From Gordonia zhenghanii (GTDB taxonomy: Bacteria; Actinomycetota; Actinomycetes; Mycobacteriales; Mycobacteriaceae), in assembly GCF_021738965.1 (NCBI RefSeq), contig NZ_JAKKOQ010000015.1, positions 78,035 through 142,034 of the forward strand: a stretch of DNA of 64,000 nucleotides. The letters run 5' to 3'. The stretch's first letter is position 1. Each line of letters opens with the position of its first letter. Under the pieces are notes generated by a model. That model ran no database searches and was not told the origin of the DNA. It worked only from the letters and a program-made list of their open reading frames with translations. The position numbers and the translations under genes were made by a program. Positions 16,638-25,894 of the stretch are shown piece after piece.

Positions 16638-17713
16638 CAGATGCGGTGCGTCGAATCGCGGACGTCGCCGACGAACGCCTCGGCGAGGTCGGCCAGGGCG
16701 AGCATGCCGATGATCGATCCTGCACCGTCGACGACGGCGGCCAGGTGTGCGCTGGCCTTCTGGAGTTGAGTTGCGGCCTCGTCGAGCGGCACCGAAGCGC
16801 TGATCTTCGGCAACGGGCGGATCCGGTCGACGGCCACCAGTGAGTCGGCGTGGATGTTCGCGTCGAAGACGTCGTCGAGAACGTCCTTGAGGTGCAGATA
16901 GCCGATGTAGGAGCCGTCGAGCCCGCGTACCGGGAACCGGGAGAAACCGGTCTCGCGGACCGCGTCCTCCACCGACCCGAGCCGTGGGCCGAGGCCACCG
17001 GTCGCCGGATCCGGACGCAGCCGCACGCTGCGGACGTCCGAGAGCGGGATCATCACTTCGTCCACAGTGCGTTTGACGGTGTCGAGGGCGCGGGTGAGCC
17101 GGTCGTGCTCGCCTGCGTCCAGGAGCCCGAGTTCACGCGACTCGCCGATCATCTGCGCGAGTTCGGTCTCGGTCACGGTCGACGCCAACTCGTCCTTGGG
17201 CTCGACGCGCATCAGTCGGAGGGCGCCGTTGGCGAGAGCGTTGTAGAGCCAGATCAGCGGTTTTGCGAGTCGCAGGAACCACAGGTGGATCGGGATCAGC
17301 AGCATCGCCGAGCTCTCCGGGCCGGCCAGCGCGATGTTCTTGGGAACCATCTCGCCGACCAGGATGTGCAGCACGACGACGATGATCAACGCGATCGTGA
17401 ACCCGATCGGGTGAAGCAGACTCTCTGGCACGTTCAGGAAGTCGAGCGGCTGCTCGATGATGTGCGCGATCGCAGGCTCGCCGATGCGGCCGAGGAGGAT
17501 CGAACAGATCGTGATGCCCAACTGGCAGCCCGCCAGCATCAGCGAAAGGTTCTCGGACGCCTGGATCACCGTTCGCGCGCGCTTCTTCCCCGCATCCTCC
17601 AAAGCCACGAGACGGTCGCGTCGCGCAGCGATCAAGGAGAACTCGGCGCCGACGAAGAAGGCGTTCGCGGCGAGGAGCAACACGGCGAGAAGGATTCCGG
17701 ACAGGTCACCCAT
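16637..17713 (-). CDS. CNNM/CorC-type membrane protein with CBS pair (Rv1841c-like)
   Basis: A 358-residue membrane protein. The DUF21 (CNNM) domain covers about residues 1-185, with four hydrophobic segments, including ILLAVLLLAANAFFVGAEFSL and IALIIVVVLHILVGEMVPKNIA. A CBS-domain region follows (about 205-340, MIPLSDVRSVRL and PLPKISASVPLDEA). It lacks the C-terminal transporter-associated CorC domain and so is shorter than its neighbour. Family members are linked to magnesium or cobalt efflux and were once called haemolysins; in mycobacteria the Rv1841c-Rv1842c pair occurs in the same place. It overlaps the upstream paralogue by 8 bases, suggesting they are co-translated and may form a heteromer. 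Confidence 0.88.
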   Translation of the reverse strand: MGDLSGILLAVLLLAANAFFVGAEFSLIAARRDRLVALEDAGKKRARTVIQASENLSLMLAGCQLGITICSILLGRIGEPAIAHIIEQPLDFLNVPESLLHPIGFTIALIIVVVLHILVGEMVPKNIALAGPESSAMLLIPIHLWFLRLAKPLIWLYNALANGALRLMRVEPKDELASTVTETELAQMIGESRELGLLDAGEHDRLTRALDTVKRTVDEVMIPLSDVRSVRLRPDPATGGLGPRLGSVEDAVRETGFSRFPVRGLDGSYIGYLHLKDVLDDVFDANIHADSLVAVDRIRPLPKISASVPLDEAATQLQKASAHLAAVVDGAGSIIGMLALADLAEAFVGDVRDSTHRI

Positions 17714-19088
17714 GCTGTTCGCCTCGCTCTGCCGTCGCGCTGTCTATCTGTGTCATCCACACCTGGTCCACGCGGCGCTGGTCCATCCGCACAACGGTGC
17801 CGCGCCAGCGTTGGACTGCGGTGTCGAGCTCGTTGTCGCCCATCGACTCGCGGACCGGCAGGTCGACGACGTCGCCGACCCGTGGAATGCGGCGGAGTTG
17901 GAACATGACCAGCCCGCCCAATGTCTCGTATGCGCCGTCGGGAGCACGGTAACCGACCGCGTCGTGCACTTCGTCCAGCCGCAGCAGTCCGGAGCACCGG
18001 TAGCCGTTGCCGACCCGCGCGACTTCGGTCTCCTCGTTGTCGTGCTCGTCGGTGACGTTTCCGAGGATCTCCTCGATGAGGTCCTCACTCGTGACCAGCC
18101 CTGCGGTCCCGCCGTACTCGTCGACCACGACGCAGACTTCGAGGCCGTCGGCGGAGATCCGGGCACGGAGCGCGTCGCCGTCGAGCGAGTCGGGGACGCG
18201 CGTCACCGGCCGTGCGATCGACCGCAGTTGGGTCGTCGTCTGTGTCGCAGTGGGCACGGTGAACGCCTGTTTGATGTGCACGACTCCGACGAGGTTGTCC
18301 AGGTCGCCGTCGTCGGCGACGAGGAAGCGGGAGTGACCGGTGCGCGAGGATGCGGAGATCAGATCGCGCACGGTGTCGCCTGGTTCGAGGCTCTCCACCC
18401 GGACGCGCGGCGTCATCAAGTCCTCGGCTGTCAGGTCGCCGAATCGCAGTGACCGGTCGACCAGACGTGCGGTGTCGGCGTCGAGTTCGCCGCGGAGTGC
18501 GGAGTTACGGACCAGCGCCACCAGTTCCGCGGCCGATCGCGCCGACTGCAGTTCTTCGGTCGGTTCCACGCCGAGACGTCGAACGAGAGCGTTTGCGCTT
18601 CCGTTCAGTCCGTTGATGGCGAGTTTGAAGATCTTCGAGAAGACCATCATGGGGCCGGCGGTGGCTCGCGCGACGCTCAGCGGCTTGGCGATGGCGAGGT
18701 TCTTGGGAACCAGTTCGCCGAGCACCATGGACAGCGACGTCGCGATCACCAGTGCCAGAGCCAACGAGACTCCGCTCTTCGCCGAGCCGTGCAGGCCGAT
18801 CGCCTCGAGCACCGGATCGAAGATCTTCGCCAGGACCGGTTCGGCGATGTAGCCGGTGATCAGCGTGGTGATCGTGATGCCGAGCTGGGCGCCGGACAAC
18901 TGGAACGACAGCGACCGGTGCGCGCGGTCGACGGCGCGGGCGCGACGGTCGCCGCGTCGGGCGAGGTCGTTGGAGATCGTCGACCGCTCCAGGGCTGTCA
19001 GCGAGAACTCGCCAGCGACGAACAGAGCGGTGCCGAGGGTCAAGGCCACGAACCCGATGAGGCTCGCGACGATGATCAGAATGTCCAT
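17706..19088 (-). CDS. CNNM/CorC-type membrane protein, full-length (Rv1842c-like)
   Basis: A 460-residue paralogue of the gene just downstream. It has a DUF21 membrane domain (about 1-190, including GTALFVAGEFSLTALERS and VLGELVPKNLAIAKP), a CBS pair (about 210-345, LMTPRVRVESLEPGD and VVDEYGGTAGLVTSEDLIEEILG) and the C-terminal CorC/HlyC domain (about 355-440, GNGYRCSGLLRLDEV and ETLGGLVMFQL). Likely a divalent-cation (Mg or Co) handling protein in the cytoplasmic membrane; the substrate cannot be read from the sequence. It follows guaB1 by 10 bases and overlaps the next gene by 8 bases, so the three should be one transcript. Confidence 0.9.
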   Translation of the reverse strand: MDILIIVASLIGFVALTLGTALFVAGEFSLTALERSTISNDLARRGDRRARAVDRAHRSLSFQLSGAQLGITITTLITGYIAEPVLAKIFDPVLEAIGLHGSAKSGVSLALALVIATSLSMVLGELVPKNLAIAKPLSVARATAGPMMVFSKIFKLAINGLNGSANALVRRLGVEPTEELQSARSAAELVALVRNSALRGELDADTARLVDRSLRFGDLTAEDLMTPRVRVESLEPGDTVRDLISASSRTGHSRFLVADDGDLDNLVGVVHIKQAFTVPTATQTTTQLRSIARPVTRVPDSLDGDALRARISADGLEVCVVVDEYGGTAGLVTSEDLIEEILGNVTDEHDNEETEVARVGNGYRCSGLLRLDEVHDAVGYRAPDGAYETLGGLVMFQLRRIPRVGDVVDLPVRESMGDNELDTAVQRWRGTVVRMDQRRVDQVWMTQIDSATAERGEQHG

Positions 19089-19098
19089 CGGCGGTCGG

Positions 19099-20583
<1,485 letters not shown>

Positions 20584-20636
20584 TCAGCCGAGATGATCGT
20601 ATGGGGTGATGGTCGTGAGTGGAGACGCCTGCGGGC

Positions 20637-21578
20637 TCACAGATGCGACATGAGGCGATGGAGTTCGGTGAGCCACGGGATGGCGACGGCCAGCGTCGGG
20701 ACGACGAGGATCGCAATCGCGAGCAGATAGGCGGTTGCGGAGATCGCGGGCACCGGGCGTGCGTCGCAGAGTCGACGGACGCGCGCCAGCGTGGTGGGGC
20801 CGCCGACCGCCATGGTTCCGCGCGGCGCAGTCGCATCGGCGCAGGCGACGAGCGCGCGGCCGACGATGGCCGGTTCAGTCGCGTTCGCGGCCTGATCGTC
20901 TGCGAGGGCCTCGGCGAGTAGCTCCACCGCTCCCAGAGCCGATCGGGAGCGGACGAAACGGGGGAATGCCTCGTGCAAGGCGATGAACGCCTCGAGGACG
21001 AGATCGTGCCGTGCACGCAGGTGTGCGCGCTCGTGTTCGATGACTGCAGAAAGCTCGTCGTCGGAGAGCCGGTTCAGGACCCCTTCGCTGAGCACCACCC
21101 GGCTGCCGCGAAGTCCGGGCAGACAGTAGGCCAGCGGTGCGGTGACGTCGAGCACTCGGATGTCACGGCCGTGCTGGCGGTGCATGTCCACGCGGTCGAC
21201 GAGATCGATCATCATCCGGTGGGCGTTGCGTCGCGCACGGGTGCGGATGCCGACTCGGATGATGCTGTAGATCAGTTTCGCACCGACCAGCAGGGTGAGC
21301 GCGAAGACGATGACGTACACGGTCCACAGGAGCCAGCCGAGCCGGTCGATCTCGTCGAGCGGATTGGTGGTGGGTGCACCGTTGACACCGGGGGACAGGA
21401 GGTTCGCGGCGATCGCCAGACCGGTGCTGAATGCGGACAGGACCGCGGCCAATGCCACTGCCTGCCACAGCGTCATGGCTGCGCGCGGCGCGTACACCGG
21501 CCAGGAGGCGTGGGCGAGGGCCTGTGGGATAGGGCCGACCAGAGCGATGGTGAGGATGCCGAACAGCAGCGCGGTCAT
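20637..21578 (-). CDS. M56-family membrane metallopeptidase (Rv1845c-like)
   Basis: A 313-residue membrane protein of the BlaR1/MecR1 peptidase family. Hydrophobic segments lie at about 3-22, 38-60, 82-106 and 284-304. The zinc site HERAH is at residues 182-186, with a likely third ligand Glu in the ELLAEALADDQA segment about 35-40 residues later. It has no extracellular penicillin-binding sensor domain, so unlike BlaR1 it cannot sense beta-lactams by that route. It lies 54 bases downstream of the blaI-type repressor and would cleave or inactivate it, as in the Rv1846c-Rv1845c pair. AGAGGG precedes the ATG. Confidence 0.9.
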   Translation of the reverse strand: MTALLFGILTIALVGPIPQALAHASWPVYAPRAAMTLWQAVALAAVLSAFSTGLAIAANLLSPGVNGAPTTNPLDEIDRLGWLLWTVYVIVFALTLLVGAKLIYSIIRVGIRTRARRNAHRMMIDLVDRVDMHRQHGRDIRVLDVTAPLAYCLPGLRGSRVVLSEGVLNRLSDDELSAVIEHERAHLRARHDLVLEAFIALHEAFPRFVRSRSALGAVELLAEALADDQAANATEPAIVGRALVACADATAPRGTMAVGGPTTLARVRRLCDARPVPAISATAYLLAIAILVVPTLAVAIPWLTELHRLMSHL

Positions 21579-21632
21579 CGGCTTTCCCTCTGGTAGTGCG
21601 GGCGAGCAGCGGCTCGCAGGTCGGTGTCGACT

Positions 21633-22025
21633 CTAGTGTTTCGAGTGGCGGGACGACTCTAATTCGTCCAACGCCTCGCGTAGTGCGGCGATCTCGTCGG
21701 CGTCGACCTGTCCGACGAACGACACGAGTGCGGCGTGCCGCGAACCCGGTGCCTCGGCGCCCTTGAGTGCGTCGACCATGAGGCTTGCGACGAGGTCTTC
21801 GCGGGGGCGTGCTGCAGCGTATCGGTGTGCGCGGTCGTCGCGGATCTGCGTGACCAATTCCTTCTTCGACAGGCGCTGGAGCACCGTCATCACCGTGGTG
21901 TAGGCGAGTGCTCGTGAACGAGAGAGCTCGGCATGCACCTGACGGACCGTCTGTGGCGTCGCCGACGCCCACAGGGTGTCCATCACTGCGCGTTCGAGCT
22001 CTCCGAGGCCGTTCATCTTCTTCAT
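21633..22025 (-). CDS. blaI: BlaI/MecI-family transcriptional repressor (Rv1846c-like)
   Basis: A 130-residue winged-helix repressor. It shows the family core LGELERAVMDTLW, TVRQVHAELSRSRALAYTTVMTVLQRLSKKELV and DDRAHRYAAARPREDLVASLM, with a C-terminal dimerisation part. It aligns well with M. tuberculosis BlaI (Rv1846c), which controls beta-lactamase and the ATP synthase operon. The ATG at 22025 (MKKMNGLGEL) has GGGAG 10 bases upstream; the frame continues to 22121 but that extension is Arg-rich and unlike the family. It precedes the M56 peptidase gene on the same strand. No convincing BlaI palindrome was found in 22026-22133. Confidence 0.93.
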   Translation of the reverse strand: MKKMNGLGELERAVMDTLWASATPQTVRQVHAELSRSRALAYTTVMTVLQRLSKKELVTQIRDDRAHRYAAARPREDLVASLMVDALKGAEAPGSRHAALVSFVGQVDADEIAALREALDELESSRHSKH

Positions 22026-22133
22026 CTTACGTCGACTCCCGTCGAAGGTCGTGTACTGCCCTATCCCTTGTGGACAACGCCGCTGGTCTCGCTTTGGTTC
22101 CCGGCGTGGTCTGCGTCTCACTCAGCGAGCGCT

Positions 22134-22162
22134 TTGACATATAGGTAAGGATAACCTACATT
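22134..22162 (+). promoter_or_regulatory. Promoter overlapped by an iron box
   Basis: TTGACA (22134-22139) and TACATT (22157-22162) are separated by 17 bases. The 19-mer ATAGGTAAGGATAACCTAC (22141-22159) matches the IdeR/DtxR consensus TTAGGTTAGGCTAACCTAA at 15 of 19 positions and covers the spacer and the start of the -10 element. Iron-loaded IdeR would block RNA polymerase here, so the promoter should fire when iron is scarce. It reads towards the hairpin at 22218, not into blaI. Confidence 0.85.
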
Positions 22163-22167
22163 CAATC

Positions 22168-22258
22168 GCAAGGATCGTCTGAGTGTCCTGAGGGCTGCAG
22201 AGACCTCCGATCCGCCGCAGTAGCCCCGTGCTCGTTCTGAGCACGGGGCTACTGACTT
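22168..22258 (+). ncRNA. mrsI: Candidate iron-responsive small RNA, MrsI counterpart
   Basis: From a predicted start near 22168 the transcript would run about 90 nt to a perfect hairpin. No ORF fits, and the thioesterase start is 80 bases further on. M. tuberculosis MrsI (ncRv11846) lies between blaI (Rv1846c) and Rv1847, is repressed by IdeR, and spares iron by repressing mRNAs for non-essential iron proteins such as bfrA. The same neighbours, orientation, iron box and size occur here. The middle of the RNA (about 22170-22217), which would hold the pairing region, is unstructured by eye. The transcript itself is inferred; the promoter, operator and hairpin are visible. Confidence 0.75.
22218..22257 (+). 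terminator. Hairpin terminator of the candidate sRNA
   Basis: CAGTAGCCCCGTGCTC (22218-22233) pairs without mismatch with GAGCACGGGGCTACTG (22239-22254) around a 5-base loop GTTCT, and is followed by ACTTT. A 16-bp stem with a short U stretch is a strong intrinsic terminator for this GC content and would set the 3' end of the sRNA. Confidence 0.8.
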
Positions 22259-22337
22259 TCCGGAGTACGAACCGGTGTGTCTGGGAGTTTCGGGGTCCCG
22301 TATGCGTCGCCGGCCCTGTGATGGCACGCTGACCGGT

Positions 22338-22757
22338 ATGAATGAGCACCTCGATGGGATGTTGGCGCGGGTTAAGGAATCGGTCGGCCTGGATGCGCAT
22401 CTGGGCTTCGTCGTCGACGATGCGTCCGGTGACGGCGTGACCGGAACGCTGAGTATCACTTCCGATCATCATCAGCCGTTCGGCATCGTGCACGGCGGGA
22501 CCTACTGTGCGCTCGCCGAGAGTGCGGCGAGCATCAGCGCCTTCTGCTGGTTGCAGGAGACCGGCATCGGCGGTACCGCAGTGGGCGTAAACAACTCGAC
22601 GGATTTCCTGCGCTCCGTTTCGGACGGAGTGATCACGGTGTCGACGTCGCCGATTCACCGTGGGCGTCGCCAGCAGCTGTGGCAGATCGACATGACGGAC
22701 GACCAAGGCCGACTCATCGCTCAGTCGCGGGTCAGGTTGCAGAACATCGAGATGTAA
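22338..22757 (+). CDS. PaaI-type hotdog thioesterase (Rv1847-like)
   Basis: A 139-residue single hotdog-fold thioesterase. The diagnostic run is PFGIVHGGTYCALAESAAS, with the hotdog helix beginning at HGG, followed by VGVNNSTDFLRSVSDGVI and HRGRRQQLWQIDM. Members hydrolyse acyl-CoA or aromatic acyl-CoA thioesters; the substrate is not known. The ATG at 22338 gives the usual N-terminus. It sits directly after the candidate MrsI sRNA, so read-through could link it to iron supply, but the hairpin at 22218-22254 argues against that. Same position as Rv1847 in M. tuberculosis. Confidence 0.9.
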   Translation: MNEHLDGMLARVKESVGLDAHLGFVVDDASGDGVTGTLSITSDHHQPFGIVHGGTYCALAESAASISAFCWLQETGIGGTAVGVNNSTDFLRSVSDGVITVSTSPIHRGRRQQLWQIDMTDDQGRLIAQSRVRLQNIEM

Positions 22758-22807
22758 GCCTGATTCGGGTGATCTGATCAACACTTGGTCGGAGTGGGGA
22801 GTTGAAC

Positions 22808-24742
22808 GTGGGCACCGCACGCGACACAGTAGGACGCATGGCCGATGACGAGAAGAGTAACGGTGGCGACTTTCAAAGAGACGACCCGCACAACATCCTT
22901 GCTAAAGGCGGCGACGGGGACGCACCACGCGTGCTGGTCGACCCCCTGACGGGAAAGTCCAACGAACTCGATCCGAGTGTGCTGGCGGTGCCGTCACACA
23001 TGCATATCGCGGAGGATGACTCCGACGATGAGATCACAGCGAAGCTGCGGAGGCAGGGAGTCCGGATCGGTCGCGCCGGGATTGCGCCCGCCGTGTTCTG
23101 GCCTGCTCTACTGGTCATCGTCGCGGTAGCGATCGTCTCGGTGGTGGTGCCGGACGGCACAGCGACCGTGTTCAACAACATCCAGAGTTGGATCGTGGCC
23201 GATCTGGGCTGGTACTACATGTTGATCATCGGGGTGTTCGTGGTCTTCGTGATCGTGCTCGGACTGTCGCGACTGGGTCGCGTCCGACTCGGCAAGGACG
23301 GCGAGCCTCCAGAATTCACGCGGGTGTCGTGGTTCTGCATGCTCTTCGCTGCCGGGATGGGCATTGGCCTGGTCTTCTATGGTGTCGGCGAGCCGCTCAC
23401 GTATGCGACCGTCCAGCAGAAGCCCGGTTGGACCGGCGAGCAGGGCGAGATCTCAGGTAAGGCGATGGCACAGACCTTCGTGCACTGGGGACTGCACCCG
23501 TGGGCTATCTACGCGGTCATCGGCCTCGCGTTGGCGTACGCGATTCACCGTCGTGGCCGCCCGGTCTCGATCCGATGGGCCCTCGAACCTCTGCTCGGCG
23601 ACCGAGTCAAGGGATGGGCGGGCGACGTCATCGACGTCTTGGCGATCTTCGGCACCGTGTTCGGCATCGCGACATCGCTCGGGCTCGGCGTGCAACAGAT
23701 CTCGACCGGAATGAAGTCGATCGGTGTTGTCGACACGGTCGACAACACACTGCTCGTCGTTCTGATCATCGTCATCACCTGCCTGGCCACCATCTCGGTC
23801 GTGTCCGGCCTCGGCGCCGGTATCAAGTGGCTGTCGAACATCAACCTGACCCTTGCCGGCGTACTGATCGTGTCGATGCTGATCCTCGGCCCGACCCTGT
23901 TCTTGCTGCGCAACTTCGTGCAGTCGATCGGCGTGTATCTCGCGAACGTGTTGAACATGACCTTTGACATCGGTGCGTACCAGGGGGCACAAGCCGAGGA
24001 ATGGCTAAGTGATTGGACGATCTTCTACTGGGGTTGGTGGATCGCGTGGGCGCCGTTCGTCGGTGTCTTCATCGCACGGATCTCACGTGGCCGCACCGTC
24101 CGCGAGTTCATCGCGGGCTGCCTCATCGTGCCGACGTTGGTCGGGATGATCTGGTTCTCGATCATGGGCGGTTCCGGACTGTTCCGGCAGTTCTTCGGCG
24201 AAGGCGATCTAGTCGAGGGCGGTAAAGTCTCGGCAGAGAAGACGCTGTTCCAGGTTCTTCAGGGCCTTCCCGCCGGTCAGGTCCTGTCGGTGATGGCGAT
24301 CATCGTCGTGGCGATTTTCTTCATCACCTCGTCGGACTCCGGCTCGCTGGTCGTCGACATGCTCGCCTCCGGCGGCCACCCGAACCCGCCCATCTGGTCG
24401 CGCATCCTGTGGGCCTTCCTCGAAGGCGCCATCGCCATCGCTCTGCTGCTCGCCGGCGGCCTCAGTTCGCTGCAGGCGGCGTCGTTGGCTACTGCTCTTC
24501 CGTTCAGCATCGTCCTGATCATGATGTGCATTGCGACCGTGCGTGGACTGCGACACGAGACATGGATGCTCAACTTCGAAGAGCACACGCGACGATTCGA
24601 GACGGCGACATCGCACATCACCAATGAGGTGTTCGAGTCAATTCCGGGCGATCCGTCCGTCGAAGAGTACGTCGACAATCGAATCGACTACCGACTCGAG
24701 CGCACGAAGGGCCTACTTGAGCGACGCGCCCAGAAGAAGTAG
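22808..24742 (+). CDS. BCCT-family betaine/choline/carnitine transporter
   Basis: A 644-residue secondary transporter for compatible solutes. After a hydrophilic N-terminal tail of about 90 residues come 12 predicted membrane segments. The BCCT signature region is WTIFYWGWWIAWAPFVGVFIA, and the sodium/substrate region includes FAAGMGIGLVFYGVGEPLTY. The C-terminal tail is charged (EEHTRRFETATSH to the end), as in osmosensing members. The GTG at 22808 has GGGGAG 6 bases upstream; the ATG at 22838 (MADDEKSNGG) is an alternative. A TTG at 22802 is poorly spaced. No betaine synthesis genes are nearby. The mobile-looking palindrome unit starts 46 bases after the stop. Confidence 0.93.
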   Translation: MGTARDTVGRMADDEKSNGGDFQRDDPHNILAKGGDGDAPRVLVDPLTGKSNELDPSVLAVPSHMHIAEDDSDDEITAKLRRQGVRIGRAGIAPAVFWPALLVIVAVAIVSVVVPDGTATVFNNIQSWIVADLGWYYMLIIGVFVVFVIVLGLSRLGRVRLGKDGEPPEFTRVSWFCMLFAAGMGIGLVFYGVGEPLTYATVQQKPGWTGEQGEISGKAMAQTFVHWGLHPWAIYAVIGLALAYAIHRRGRPVSIRWALEPLLGDRVKGWAGDVIDVLAIFGTVFGIATSLGLGVQQISTGMKSIGVVDTVDNTLLVVLIIVITCLATISVVSGLGAGIKWLSNINLTLAGVLIVSMLILGPTLFLLRNFVQSIGVYLANVLNMTFDIGAYQGAQAEEWLSDWTIFYWGWWIAWAPFVGVFIARISRGRTVREFIAGCLIVPTLVGMIWFSIMGGSGLFRQFFGEGDLVEGGKVSAEKTLFQVLQGLPAGQVLSVMAIIVVAIFFITSSDSGSLVVDMLASGGHPNPPIWSRILWAFLEGAIAIALLLAGGLSSLQAASLATALPFSIVLIMMCIATVRGLRHETWMLNFEEHTRRFETATSHITNEVFESIPGDPSVEEYVDNRIDYRLERTKGLLERRAQKK

Positions 24743-24788
24743 GTCCTAGGCGATGTAGTGATCGGAGACTCGTTCGATCGCGGAACAT

Positions 24789-24834
24789 GCGTCTACTCCC
24801 GCTTATTGTCCGGACAATAAGTGGGAGTAGACGC
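24789..24834. repeat. 46-bp near-perfect palindrome, left copy
   Basis: Two 23-base arms meet without a loop. The left arm begins GCGTCTACTCCCGC and ends TTATTGTCC; the right arm is its complement with one mismatch. The inner flank TTGTCGCATTTTAC (24835-24848) reappears as an inverted copy beside the second palindrome, with one difference. It is located just after the stop of the nuclease-like gene. Confidence 0.93.
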
Positions 24835-24844
24835 TTGTCGCATT

Positions 24845-25810
24845 TTACTCGAGGGCGACGCTCGCGCGGACCATTCGCCGACGAAGCATCGGCATCATCG
24901 TGTGGTCGCGGAGGTCGCTGACGGTCCAGCGCGCGACGTCGGCCACGTGGTCGCGCAGAGCGTCCTCGCGCAGCTTCTCGGCGACGACGACGTCGTCGAT
25001 GCCCTGGCCCGGTTTGAGATCACGCCCGTATTTGCGCAGCCGGTCGAACTCGCCGACGAGGCGGCCGTCCCATTCGTAGTCGGTGAACGCCACGCTGCCG
25101 TCACGAAGTTCGAACCGCGACTGGAGATCCGGGAGGGGCAACTGCGCTTCGATCATCTGTGCGCGTCCCCACGATTCGCCTGGGTTCGCCGAGCGGCCGT
25201 CCGAATGGCGGAGTGCCGCAGCCACCACGGCTCCACCGCGGATGCGGCGTCGATGCAGTGCGGCGTCGATTTCGTCATGACCGACGCCCATCCGTCGGGC
25301 GCTATCGAGAGCTGCGAGTGCCTCGGCGAACGACTTGCCTGCGCTCACGTCGATCGCGGTGCGCACGAGATTCGAGACGGCGATCCCGTCGACGTCGGCA
25401 ACCTCGTCGTCGGAGAGTCCGCTGTGGATGTGACGTGTGGCCATCCGGCGGACGCCACCGGACCGCGACGTCGCGAAGTGCACTCGCCGATGGTCCGGCT
25501 GGAGGAGATCCAGACCGTGTATCGATGCAGCCGACTCGTTGCTGAGCGGAACGTCCTTGCCGTCGGCTGCGGCGATGACCTTCAGTCGATAGACGGCGTC
25601 GGGGACGTCGTGCTGGGGCAAGCGCGCGGTGCGCACGCACACGCCGCGGTCGACGAGCGTGAGCTCGCCGCTTCGCAGCGCCAGCTTCAGATCGGTGTCG
25701 GTCGCTCCCACATCGAGCGCGGTGCTGCGGCGGATGATGCCGTTCACGTCTTCGGGCCACATGAGCGTAGTGAACCGGACTTCGCCCGAATTGTCTCTCC
25801 CGTTATCCAC
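24845..25810 (-). CDS. AbiEi-type winged-helix protein fused to a Vsr/DUF559-like nuclease domain
   Basis: A 321-residue protein. The N-terminal part (about 20-60, IIRRSTALDVGATDTDLKLA and DRGVCV) resembles AbiEi-type antitoxin winged helices; the middle (90-155) is the usual linker of this family. The C-terminal part (about 205-300) has a PD-(D/E)XK layout like DUF559/Vsr endonucleases: Glu212 in GESWGR, Asp244 in FTDYEW, Glu254 and Asp256 in GEFDR, and Lys260, so the active site looks intact. No toxin partner lies beside it. The GTG at 25810 is taken as the start; the ATG at 25762 is an alternative, and neither has a good ribosome site. Palindromes flank both ends. Family assignment is fairly sure, function unknown. 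Confidence 0.75.
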   Translation of the reverse strand: MDNGRDNSGEVRFTTLMWPEDVNGIIRRSTALDVGATDTDLKLALRSGELTLVDRGVCVRTARLPQHDVPDAVYRLKVIAAADGKDVPLSNESAASIHGLDLLQPDHRRVHFATSRSGGVRRMATRHIHSGLSDDEVADVDGIAVSNLVRTAIDVSAGKSFAEALAALDSARRMGVGHDEIDAALHRRRIRGGAVVAAALRHSDGRSANPGESWGRAQMIEAQLPLPDLQSRFELRDGSVAFTDYEWDGRLVGEFDRLRKYGRDLKPGQGIDDVVVAEKLREDALRDHVADVARWTVSDLRDHTMMPMLRRRMVRASVALE

Positions 25811-25830
25811 AGGGTCGTAAAACGCGACAA

Positions 25831-25876
25831 GCGTCTACTCCCGCGTATTGTCCGGACAATAAGCGGGAGCAGACGC
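25831..25876. repeat. 46-bp near-perfect palindrome, right copy
   Basis: Same sequence family as 24789-24834: arms begin GCGTCTACTCCCGC and end TATTGTCC, with two arm mismatches. The core TATTGTCCGGACAATA is identical in both copies. This copy lies just upstream of the AbiEi/Vsr-like gene and ends 18 bases before the ndh stop codon. Confidence 0.93.
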
Positions 25877-25894
25877 AGCACGCGTGAGTGCCGA

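Larger units (their letters stand above)
24789..25876 (-). mobile_element. Possible palindrome-bounded mobile unit carrying one AbiEi/Vsr-like gene
   Basis: About 1.09 kb holding a single gene, bounded by two 46-bp near-palindromes. The 14 bases inside each palindrome are also inverted copies of each other (TTGTCGCATTTTAC on the left; the complement of the right flank is TTGTCGCGTTTTAC). The terminal inverted repeats are therefore about 60 bp. The unit sits between bccT and ndh, within an otherwise conserved gene order. No target-site duplication is obvious. Mobility is inferred from the architecture; the family of the enclosed gene is not a known transposase. Confidence 0.45.

Noticed and set aside
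20637..22025. BlaI/M56 pair considered as a beta-lactam resistance cassette
   Set aside because: The peptidase has no penicillin-binding sensor domain and no beta-lactamase gene is adjacent. The pair matches Rv1846c-Rv1845c of the conserved block.
24845..25810. AbiEi-like gene considered as half of a complete type IV toxin-antitoxin system
   Set aside because: No AbiEii-type nucleotidyltransferase toxin is on either side; neighbours are bccT and ndh.
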